Part shown: one piece after another, positions 1 through 6,817 of the stretch
How the letters are laid out: every line of letters begins with the position of its first letter
How positions within the stretch are numbered: the stretch's first letter is position 1
NCBI GenBank assembly: GCA_964579675.1
Contig: CAZOIA010000069.1
Span: 1 to 25,754, forward strand
Length of the DNA: 25,754 bases
Source: CAZOIA01 sp964579675
GTDB lineage: Bacteria; Planctomycetota; Phycisphaerae; UBA1845; PWPN01
Reading direction: 5' to 3'
Position numbers and translations under genes: made by a program
The notes under the pieces: generated by a model
What the model saw: only the letters and a program-made list of their open reading frames with translations
The model's database searches: none
What the model was told of the DNA's origin: nothing

Positions 1-2
1 AG

Positions 3-230
3 AACGTCGCCGAGCGGATCAAGAAGATGCTGGCCGGCGTCACGGACGCGATCGGCCAGGCGGATGTTGTTACTCGCGGGATGACCACGGCCGGCACGTT
101 CAATGCCCTGGCCGCCTTCGGCCTCGGCATGGGCAGCGTCCAGGAGCGAACAGCCAAAGCCACCGAGGAGACCGCCCGCAATACCGCCAAGATCGCCCGC
201 AAGGCGGGCCAGGAACTGTCGTTTGGATGA
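3..230 (+). CDS. C-terminal end of a probable phage tail tape-measure protein (partial)
   Basis: The frame is open from the first bases of the window and ends at TGA 228-230, so only about the last 75 residues are visible and the start lies outside. The visible part is helical and rich in Ala, Thr, Lys and Glu. Near residues 49-60 it has a repeated Thr/Ala/Glu/Asn pattern (ERTAKATEETARNTAKIARK), which resembles the C-terminal ends of tail tape-measure proteins. Those proteins set tail length and help DNA passage. The next three plus-strand genes are packed as in a phage structural block, which supports the assignment. No catalytic motif is present. Any long helical phage or prophage protein could look similar, so the name is an inference from composition and context. 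Confidence 0.45.
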   Translation, partial: NVAERIKKMLAGVTDAIGQADVVTRGMTTAGTFNALAAFGLGMGSVQERTAKATEETARNTAKIARKAGQELSFG

Positions 231-318
231 GGCTGTTGGACTGTTGGGCTGTTCGACTGTTGGGGCGCGGGGCGGCTGGTCGTTCCTAACAGCCTAACAG
301 CCGAACAGTCTAACAGCC
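231..318. repeat. Octamer-repeat inverted repeat forming a long hairpin
   Basis: Immediately after the stop of the first gene, four tandem octamers of the form GRCTGTTN (231-264) face four octamers in the opposite orientation (285-318). The arms pair at 29 of 34 positions around a 20-base loop. Four of the five mismatches fall on the eighth base of successive units (8, 16, 24, 32), so the unit is conserved and its last base is free. It lies between two co-directional phage-like genes. It could be a transcription terminator or attenuator, or a copy of a dispersed genomic repeat. No T tract follows the right arm. Confidence 0.85.
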
Positions 319-320
319 CC

Positions 321-339
321 GAACAACCGGAGGTTGTTC
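321..339 (+). promoter_or_regulatory. Small hairpin enclosing the ribosome binding site of the gene at 343
   Basis: GAACAACC (321-328) and GGTTGTTC (332-339) are exact reverse complements separated by three bases. The Shine-Dalgarno GGAGG (329-333) lies in the loop and the start of the right arm, nine bases before ATG 343. If the stem forms in mRNA it would partly hide the binding site, so translation could depend on coupling or on unfolding by the long hairpin just upstream. The pairing is visible; the control role is inferred. Confidence 0.5.
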
Positions 340-342
340 GCA

Positions 343-1125
343 ATGGCCATCACGTTTCAGGAACTCTTCGCCGATCGCACCGAGGCCGTGGGTGTGCGGC
401 CATCGGCCGAAATAGCCCACCTGGCCACGACCAGCGAGGGCGAGGACGAGACGGCCGTGCTCCTCAGCGCTGATGCGACGCTGCCACCCACCTACAACGG
501 CCTGCTCCGCACGAGTATTGCGATCGAGGAGCGGATCAACAACACGCAGTGGCGGCTCGTCGCCTCGTATGAGCTCAAGGAATCCGTCTGGAGCTTCGAC
601 ACCGGCGGCGGCCAGCAGCACATCACGCAGAGCTTAAGCACCGTCGGTCGCTACGGCCCGGGCGCATCGACCAAGCTGGGCGGGGCGATCAACTACGACG
701 GCCAGAACGTCAATGGCGTCGATATCGTCGTGCCCGTCTACGCCTTCTCGGAGACGCACTACTTCACCGACGCGCAGGTCACGCCCGCCTACAAGGCCAC
801 GCTGTTCAACCTGACCGGCACGGTCAACAACGCATCGTGGCGGGGTTTTCTGGCCGGTGAGGTGCTGTTCCTGGGGGCCAGCGGCAGCAAGCGTGGCAAC
901 GACTTGTGGGAGCTGCAGTTCCGCTTCAGCGCATCGCCCAACAAGAGTGACATCCAGGTCGGCGAGATCACCGGGATCGCCAAGAAAGGCTGGGAGTACC
1001 TCTGGGTGCTCTACGCCGAGGACGTGGACGAGACCGCCAAGTCGATCGTGAAGAAGCCGATCGGCGTGCACGTCGAGCGGGTCTATCCGACATCGGACTT
1101 CACCGCTTTGGGGCTTGGAGTATGA
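343..1125 (+). CDS. Phage-like protein of unknown function
   Basis: This encodes 260 residues starting at ATG 343. A TTG further upstream (334) is in frame, but the GGAGG at 329-333 is correctly spaced only for 343. The protein is soluble, with no signal peptide or membrane segment, and is rich in beta-prone stretches with many Thr, Val and aromatic residues. I recognise no family. It follows the tape-measure-like end, and its stop overlaps the next start (ATGA at 1122-1125), so the two are translationally coupled. By position it could be a tail or baseplate component, but the sequence alone does not show this. Confidence 0.8.
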   Translation: MAITFQELFADRTEAVGVRPSAEIAHLATTSEGEDETAVLLSADATLPPTYNGLLRTSIAIEERINNTQWRLVASYELKESVWSFDTGGGQQHITQSLSTVGRYGPGASTKLGGAINYDGQNVNGVDIVVPVYAFSETHYFTDAQVTPAYKATLFNLTGTVNNASWRGFLAGEVLFLGASGSKRGNDLWELQFRFSASPNKSDIQVGEITGIAKKGWEYLWVLYAEDVDETAKSIVKKPIGVHVERVYPTSDFTALGLGV

Positions 1126-1922
1126 GTTCGCAACTGCGCAAAGTCGCTCGCGGCGAGACGCTGCGGGTTCCGGCGGACACCTGGAACACGCTCATGGACG
1201 TGGCCCGTTCGCACCGCCAGCGGGAGCTGTCACAGGGTGTGGATGCGGGCGGCCTGAGGATGGGCGCTGGCATCGTCACCGTGCGAAACACTTCGGGGGC
1301 GGATCAGGATCGATTCGCCGTCATGGGCCTTTCGGGCATCGTGATTCCCCCAGCGGACAACGAGCTGGAGTTCCAGAGCCGCCCGGCCTTCGATGTCGTG
1401 GTCCCAACCGACGATCACACGGACAGCTTCGTCATCCTCACCGGACCGATCGCGGCCGGTCGGCTCGGCCATGCGATGGTCGCGGGCGTCACGCCGGTCA
1501 AGCTGGATGTCCAGAGCGAGGACGATCAGTATGCGGTTGCCAAGACGGGTGAAACGGGCTTCCTGGAAACGGGCTCGGGATCAGCGCGGATCCTCTGGAA
1601 GGAATCCGGCACCGGCCTGAAGTGGGGTGTCGTGCTGTTCCCGGTCGGGCAGCCCCAGCTCACGGCATTTGCGGTGTTCGACGGAGACAGAACCAACAAG
1701 CGCTACACCGGCCATATCAAGAACGACGGCGGCTCCCTCGGCGATGCCGTGCAGTTCATGTTCCTCAACGACCCTGGCGTGGCTGATCTCCTCGACGCGA
1801 ACGATGTGATTGAGATCAAGCCGTGCCCGACGTGGAAACAATCGGATTCGGACTGGGGCGACGAGGCGACCTACGGCAAGAAGTACCTGGCCATCCTCTC
1901 GCCCTGGGCGGCCATGGGGTGA
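1122..1922 (+). CDS. Phage-like protein of unknown function
   Basis: This encodes 266 residues. The start ATG 1122 overlaps the previous stop by four bases. The N-terminus has a basic, helical segment with the pattern VPADTWNTLMDVAR (residues about 17-30), followed by mostly beta-rich sequence. The C-terminal half contains several Asp/Gly turns and ends in a Trp/Tyr-rich stretch. There is no signal peptide and no membrane segment. Three bases separate it from the next gene, so the three belong to one transcription unit. No function can be assigned; a virion or tail-associated structural protein fits the context. Confidence 0.78.
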   Translation: MSSQLRKVARGETLRVPADTWNTLMDVARSHRQRELSQGVDAGGLRMGAGIVTVRNTSGADQDRFAVMGLSGIVIPPADNELEFQSRPAFDVVVPTDDHTDSFVILTGPIAAGRLGHAMVAGVTPVKLDVQSEDDQYAVAKTGETGFLETGSGSARILWKESGTGLKWGVVLFPVGQPQLTAFAVFDGDRTNKRYTGHIKNDGGSLGDAVQFMFLNDPGVADLLDANDVIEIKPCPTWKQSDSDWGDEATYGKKYLAILSPWAAMG

Positions 1923-1925
1923 CCG

Positions 1926-3026
1926 ATGGGTTGGACGCAGACGCTACCGGTGAAAGGGGCACGAGCTACGGCTGAACCCCTGCATAACGAGTTCCGCCAC
2001 GCCTGCCTGGAACGGGCGGCCGCCCGGAACCAGTGGTACCTGCCCTATCTGCCCGAGGCCCATCAGAAGGGCCGCAGGCTCACCTCCGAGCTGACCGACG
2101 GTTTCAACTACATCATCAACGGGTGGAAGTGGATCGAGAGCTACACCGACTGGAAGACGTTCAGCGTCTGGAGTCTGGTGACCACGCCCACTGATCCGCC
2201 CGAGATGAAATGGAACATCTTCGAGAAGGGCATCGGGCCGGGGATCACCACCTGGCGGGATCCCCGGGGCAAGGGAGCGCGTTTCAATGCCCGTCAATTC
2301 GAGGACATGAGGGAACTCGCCAACGAGATGACTGTCTTCACCCTCACGTCCGCTGGCGGCGGAACGCAGGGGCGCCGCCGGCGAGGATCCGCGTATCAGC
2401 CGACCTGTGCGGCAGCCTTGGCCGAGCTGGCCGGGACCGCCTGGCTCCAGACCGCTTACGCCTTTGGCATTCACGTCTGGCACTACTATCCTGGCTACTA
2501 CACGCACCTCGGCGCCCAGTACACCGGCCAGCACCAAAGGGCCAGCTACTTCGGCTTCACGGTTCACGCTGCCCGGCCAGGGTATGAGGACATGACCGGC
2601 CATCCGTGCCAGCACATCTACCCGTACGCGAAGTACCGGGCCTACCGGTCGAGGTACACGGGAGGATCAAGCTTCACCATGTCCATTGGCCGCCCCATCA
2701 CGGCTCTGATGGACATGTCCGAGACCAATCCGTCTCCGTCCAGCTACGAGGACCTGGTCGCCGCCGGCAGCAACTTCAAGTCCGGAACCATCGAGAGCTC
2801 CGAAGAGCAGACCACGGACAGGACTGTGCTCTTCAGCGACGCGACGGTCTACCCTCCCGGCACGCGGTACCTGATCCTGTACCTGGACAACGACGATCCG
2901 ACCGAGTCGGTGCTCTGCGCCGGCTGGAGCCCCGGCAGCGGAACGGAGTATTCGACCGACAACTTCAACTGGGCCGCCGCCGGCGGCGTCCTCGGCACCT
3001 TCAACTTCGACAAACTGGCGGCCTGA
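1926..3026 (+). CDS. Large phage-like protein of unknown function, last gene of the plus-strand module
   Basis: This encodes 366 residues from ATG 1926, three bases after the previous stop. It is unusually rich in Trp and Tyr, including a run around residues 178-205 with repeated HYYPGYY-like aromatic clusters. It also has an arginine-rich patch near residues 150-154 (RRRR) and a beta-rich C-terminal third. Aromatic-rich composition and terminal position in the block would suit a surface or tail-tip protein, but I recognise no domain. It is the last plus-strand gene before a convergent gap; the next genes are on the other strand and look chromosomal, so this marks one edge of the phage-like segment. 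Confidence 0.78.
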   Translation: MGWTQTLPVKGARATAEPLHNEFRHACLERAAARNQWYLPYLPEAHQKGRRLTSELTDGFNYIINGWKWIESYTDWKTFSVWSLVTTPTDPPEMKWNIFEKGIGPGITTWRDPRGKGARFNARQFEDMRELANEMTVFTLTSAGGGTQGRRRRGSAYQPTCAAALAELAGTAWLQTAYAFGIHVWHYYPGYYTHLGAQYTGQHQRASYFGFTVHAARPGYEDMTGHPCQHIYPYAKYRAYRSRYTGGSSFTMSIGRPITALMDMSETNPSPSSYEDLVAAGSNFKSGTIESSEEQTTDRTVLFSDATVYPPGTRYLILYLDNDDPTESVLCAGWSPGSGTEYSTDNFNWAAAGGVLGTFNFDKLAA

Positions 3027-3239
3027 GGTCCGAGGATGACAGCCTCCCGGCTACGGTGTCCGATAGACAAATCTGACTCATGAATTGCGACCGGGCAGGT
3101 GAGAACGCTTCTCCGCACTTCTGGAGGAGGCTGGGGGCCACATCCCGGACCACGGCATCTATGCCGTTCGGCGGCAAGGGTTACTGTTGATGCTCGAGCT
3201 GATGTATGCCGAGCGCTGATTGCGAATCGTCTCGAAGTC
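3027..3239. other. Convergent intergenic gap at the edge of the phage-like module
   Basis: This 213-base gap separates the phage-like plus-strand module from the minus-strand run. It holds a perfect six-base dyad with a two-base loop (CGGCAT/ATGCCG, 3153-3166) and a weaker GCTCG/CGAGC dyad (3192-3214). Neither is followed by a T tract, so I do not call an intrinsic terminator. No convincing gene or attachment-site repeat is seen here. Confidence 0.5.
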
Positions 3240-3818
3240 TCACTTCCGCTTGAGAATCGCTCTCCATCCGGTAGGCGGAACAGCACCTCGGTAGATATGC
3301 AAGTTCGCACCGCGGATGTCCTCTATTGTCGTAAACACTTCGGGATCAACGGTCTTTGCTGCTCCTATTACTGTCTCCGTCTGTCGGCGAGGGACCACGA
3401 CGAATGCGACGGAAACTTCACCGGTCATTCCGTGCCCTTTCATTTCAGTGACACCGAAACCCGCGAGTCTTAGCCCCTCCGCCACCGCCGCGCTTCGGGT
3501 CCGGGAGATCAGCCGGATCGCTTGCATGCCGATAGCCAGCTTGCGCTCCAGAAGGACACCAACAGCTGTGCCGGTTGCGAAACCGCCAGCATAGGCCACG
3601 ATGTTATACCAGTGATCCAGGTGGGTCAGGACACCAGAAATCGCCAACACCCAGATAGATACTTCGAAGAATCCAAGGATAGGCGCAACAACGCGTGAAC
3701 CTCTAATAACGCAGATTGTTCTGAAGGTTCCCATCGAGACGTCAACCACGCGTGCGCAGAAGATGAACACAGGCCAAAACAAAGGGTATGCATCAAGCAA
3801 GCCCGTGAAGGTATTCAT
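3240..3818 (-). CDS. UPF0316 (DUF2179) family membrane protein, copy 1
   Basis: This encodes 192 residues of the UPF0316/DUF2179 type. An N-terminal hydrophobic half has about three membrane segments. It holds the family stretch with ARVVDVS and GTFRTI (about residues 22-34), then FEVSIWVLAIS and a Gly-rich AGGFATGTAVG. A soluble C-terminal domain of about 80 residues follows. I chose ATG 3818 over ATG 3836 because it gives exactly the same spacing to ARVVDVS (21 residues) as the paralogue at 9822-10478. It sits 45 bases after the ATP-grasp gene and closes the four-gene operon. Function in the family is unknown. The C-terminal domain is often suggested to be regulatory, which the sequence here does not prove. 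Confidence 0.88.
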   Translation of the reverse strand: MNTFTGLLDAYPLFWPVFIFCARVVDVSMGTFRTICVIRGSRVVAPILGFFEVSIWVLAISGVLTHLDHWYNIVAYAGGFATGTAVGVLLERKLAIGMQAIRLISRTRSAAVAEGLRLAGFGVTEMKGHGMTGEVSVAFVVVPRRQTETVIGAAKTVDPEVFTTIEDIRGANLHIYRGAVPPTGWRAILKRK

Positions 3819-3863
3819 GGCGCCGCATCTTCTCATGCGCTCTTGGGAGGTAGATCACGTCCC

Positions 3864-4910
3864 CTAGAGCGTCGCCATGTCGACATTGTCGAATCTGCGC
3901 TGGTAGAAGCCTACGTATTTCACCTTCCGCTCCAGCGCTTCGACCACTGCGTGTGCGAAGTTAACCCCCTCGAATTGTCGAGCGCTGCCCAGCCCCCCCG
4001 GCGTGAAGACGTTGATCTCCATTAACTTGTCGCCGACAATATCGAGCCCCACCAGGAACATGCCGTCTTCGACCAACTTGGGACGCACGATTTCGGCGAT
4101 CCTCAAGACACGATCGTCCACCTCGGCCGAGGCCTTTTCACCACCGGCGTGGATGTTGCTGCGGATGTCATCACCGGAGCGGACGCGGCGGAAGGCGGCG
4201 TACTTGCCCTTATACCGCAGCGGCTGGCCGTTCATCATGAACAGGCGCATGTCCCCCTCGGCCGCCTCGGCCAGGTATTCCTGGGCGACGACATACCCGT
4301 TACGGCTGACGGATTCGATCATCTGATTCAGGTTCCCGAAGTCATCGCTTCGAACGCGGAAGACGCCCTCGCCTCCAGAACCCTGAAGCGGTTTGATGAC
4401 GATGTCTCTTCCGTGCTCCTTGCCGAAAGCCTTGATTTCGTCCCGATCTCGTGTGATCAACGTCTTCGGGCGCACCTCCTCCGGAAACAATTGAAAGTAC
4501 ATCTTGTTCATCGCATTGGCGAGACCATTGGGATCGTTGAGGACGATCACCCCGCGGAGAAGGGCCGCCCGGCCGAACATGATGCCTGCCGTTTGTGCCC
4601 AGGGCCGACGATCCTTGTCCTCCGCCGGGTCATTCCGAAGCATCAGCACGTCGAGGTCGTCCACCGTTATCCGTTCCACGATGCCGTTGGAACCTCGTAA
4701 TTGGTCAAGATACGTTTGCGTGGACTTATACCTGGTTTCGGGCGCGGCACGCGCTCGAGCACGGATGCAGTTGTCCGGGTCCAATGCGAGATCCCCGGCT
4801 CCGATCAACCAGGATTCGTGCCCGCGGTTGACCGCTGCCATGGCGAGGCGGCTCGTCGTGTAGATGGCCTCCTCCGTCGCAATATCATTGACTACGAATC
4901 CGACGCGCAT
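3864..4910 (-). CDS. Glutathione-synthetase-like ATP-grasp ligase
   Basis: This encodes 348 residues with the ATP-grasp layout of prokaryotic glutathione synthetase. There is an N-terminal pre-ATP-grasp region, then MLRNDP (about 90-95) and VLNDPNGLANAMNK with Lys136. The flexible loop follows as VIKPLQGSGGEGV (171-183), then HAGG (254-257), and the metal-binding end with Glu298 and Asn300 in LMEINVFTPGG. Such enzymes form an amide bond through an acyl phosphate using ATP. GGAAG lies seven bases before ATG 4910, and the start overlaps the upstream QEGLA gene by 19 bases. No gamma-glutamylcysteine ligase is nearby, and the partners are a peptidase-like and an amidohydrolase protein. The substrate may therefore not be gamma-Glu-Cys and the name gshB is not safe. 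Confidence 0.9.
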   Translation of the reverse strand: MRVGFVVNDIATEEAIYTTSRLAMAAVNRGHESWLIGAGDLALDPDNCIRARARAAPETRYKSTQTYLDQLRGSNGIVERITVDDLDVLMLRNDPAEDKDRRPWAQTAGIMFGRAALLRGVIVLNDPNGLANAMNKMYFQLFPEEVRPKTLITRDRDEIKAFGKEHGRDIVIKPLQGSGGEGVFRVRSDDFGNLNQMIESVSRNGYVVAQEYLAEAAEGDMRLFMMNGQPLRYKGKYAAFRRVRSGDDIRSNIHAGGEKASAEVDDRVLRIAEIVRPKLVEDGMFLVGLDIVGDKLMEINVFTPGGLGSARQFEGVNFAHAVVEALERKVKYVGFYQRRFDNVDMATL

Positions 4911-6817
4911 TCGTTCTTCCTTTCGATCAACTGCAAGACCGTGAGTCCCTGCCGGACTTTCGCCAGTTTACCCGCAACCTGAGGATCGTCCAGATACCGC
5001 GGTCTTAGCGGTGGCGGGCACAACACTTCTCGGAGATGTAGCTCGCGCATGATGGCGGTGTGGTCCAAGGCGATCTTGCCGACGAGAAGCGGCTCAAGTT
5101 CTCCCCCCTCGCCGAGGTACTGGAGCAATCTGCTCAGCCCGCGCAAATAGACCACATCCTTTGTCAACCCTCCCCCCCGATAGATTCGCATGGTGACGTC
5201 AAAGGCGGTGCGCCGCTTGAAATTATACGCTCGGTGTAGCTCGCGGAAGGCTTCTACGAAGGAGGCACCATCGATCATGTCGCGAGCTGCAACCAGGCGC
5301 GCCGCCAGCATGCGCACGCGCGGCCGGTTGAGCCCGCCCACCAGGTACTCGGCGAGTACGGCGAGTCCCTCCTGCAAAGCCTCGTACCCGGCGAGCCCAG
5401 AGTAGAGCTGTCGAAAAGGCTGGGCACGGCCGTTGTGGTAGGTGAGTACGTGCGTGCCGATTTCGTGTTGAAGCAGCGCCTCGGCGCGGGCGAGAGGGAC
5501 GCGTGCGTCTTTGTCGATCAGGAGCGAACCGTGCGAGACCAGCAACCCAACGGCAATGTCGTCGCGCACATGAACGCGCGCATCGACTTCCGGTCGGTGT
5601 TGCCGGTAGTACTCGATCTCCTTCTGGGCGAGTTTGGCAAAAGACATGGCGTCGAGTTGCCCGCTTCTCGAGTCTTGGGACGTTCGAGAGGGAAAGCGAT
5701 TTAACAATTGCTCGGCCAGCTGTTTCATTTCGCCGTCCACCCCTCCGAACAGTTGCAGACTGCCATGGACAAAACGCTTGCTGTCAATGTCCAGAAGCAT
5801 CGTAAGCCTGCGGTCCAATTCGTCCTGTTTCCCGCGGAACAGCTCCGCCAAAGTGGGGTCTTCGATGCGTTCGATGGGGACATCGTATAGCCGGCGCTTC
5901 AGGATAGTCGGGTCTGCCAGCGAAGGACGGTAATGAAACACTGGGGCTCGCTCGAAACGGGTTTCCTGAAACTCGCGCCAAGCCTGGTGGGCGTTGACCG
6001 GCGTCACCTGGAGCAAGAAGTCGAAGCTGTCCGAGACCTCGGCCATCCGCTGATCCACCTCCCATACAGCCTTGACCACCGTGCGACGTCCGAGGGTATG
6101 GAAGTGTGGGGGGCGATGCGTCGTGCGCGTGCGCATGAACTCGTAAAAGGCTTGCCGGAGAGCCCGGGTCAGTCCGCGCCGGAACTCGCGCAGTATAAGT
6201 GGATATGCTTCGCCCCTGGCCGCGTCACGGTAAACCGGCCGTACCTCCAAGCCCAGCAGGCTGCACTCCAATTGGCCCGCCACTGAGGCCGGCAGAATCG
6301 GCGAGAACGACCTGGGCCACCAACGCCCTGCACGCACGACTTCGACCTCCGCAGGCTGCCTCCCCGTCTTGATGCGTGCCAGCGCTCGATGGAAGGTGCC
6401 AATGCAGGAACCCGGGTCTTGTCTTGGGGGAACAAGGATTCGGAAGCGGGGCTTGGATACCTCGGGTGAAGCGAGTTCATCGTCGCCCGTGGTTTCGCCA
6501 GCCCAAATCTCCAGGATCAAGAAGGCGCCAAATCGATCGACCAGGATTTGGGCAATCGCCCGCACCAGTTCTGCAAGCCCGGCATGAAGCCTGCGTACCC
6601 CGGAGGCGAAAAGGTATGAGGCTTCACTGGTAACCACTCGATCGGTCCCCGCGTCGATGCGGACTAGCGGTCGGCGGTAAACACAGAGAAAGGGTAACTG
6701 GCGGTCGATGTGCACCCGGCCCCATATCGGCAGCGTACGCCGAACCCGCTTGTTCTCAACTAGGCGTTCACAGATGGCGTGGATGAACTGGTCCGTGATC
6801 GCATTTCGCTCGATCAT
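4892..6817 (-). CDS. QEGLA-motif (DUF1704) protein, predicted zinc metallopeptidase
   Basis: This encodes 641 residues. The C-terminal half carries the family-naming QEGLA motif at 482-486 and, about 30 residues before it, HEIGTH at 451-456, a clear HExxxH metal-binding motif. Glu483 in QEGLA is placed to be the third metal ligand. The eukaryotic members of this fold family (MATCAP/KIAA0895) are tubulin carboxypeptidases, so this protein is likely an active metallopeptidase. In bacteria the family is usually labelled flavohaemoglobin expression-modulating. The N-terminal 300 residues lack a recognisable domain. Its ATG overlaps the upstream stop by four bases (ATGA, 6814-6817), so it is translationally coupled and needs no strong binding site of its own. 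The substrate is unknown. Confidence 0.9.
   Translation of the reverse strand: MIERNAITDQFIHAICERLVENKRVRRTLPIWGRVHIDRQLPFLCVYRRPLVRIDAGTDRVVTSEASYLFASGVRRLHAGLAELVRAIAQILVDRFGAFLILEIWAGETTGDDELASPEVSKPRFRILVPPRQDPGSCIGTFHRALARIKTGRQPAEVEVVRAGRWWPRSFSPILPASVAGQLECSLLGLEVRPVYRDAARGEAYPLILREFRRGLTRALRQAFYEFMRTRTTHRPPHFHTLGRRTVVKAVWEVDQRMAEVSDSFDFLLQVTPVNAHQAWREFQETRFERAPVFHYRPSLADPTILKRRLYDVPIERIEDPTLAELFRGKQDELDRRLTMLLDIDSKRFVHGSLQLFGGVDGEMKQLAEQLLNRFPSRTSQDSRSGQLDAMSFAKLAQKEIEYYRQHRPEVDARVHVRDDIAVGLLVSHGSLLIDKDARVPLARAEALLQHEIGTHVLTYHNGRAQPFRQLYSGLAGYEALQEGLAVLAEYLVGGLNRPRVRMLAARLVAARDMIDGASFVEAFRELHRAYNFKRRTAFDVTMRIYRGGGLTKDVVYLRGLSRLLQYLGEGGELEPLLVGKIALDHTAIMRELHLREVLCPPPLRPRYLDDPQVAGKLAKVRQGLTVLQLIERKNECASDS

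Noticed and set aside
3153..3166. Intrinsic terminator between the phage-like module and the minus-strand run
   Set aside because: The dyad has a two-base loop and no T tract on either strand.
3864..4910. Calling the ATP-grasp gene gshB
   Set aside because: Motifs fit the family but there is no partner gamma-glutamylcysteine ligase and the neighbours suggest another substrate.
5933..6286. Open frames on the plus strand opposite the QEGLA gene
   Set aside because: They are antisense to a well-recognised protein with intact motifs, have no binding site and no recognisable domain; high GC makes long shadow frames common.
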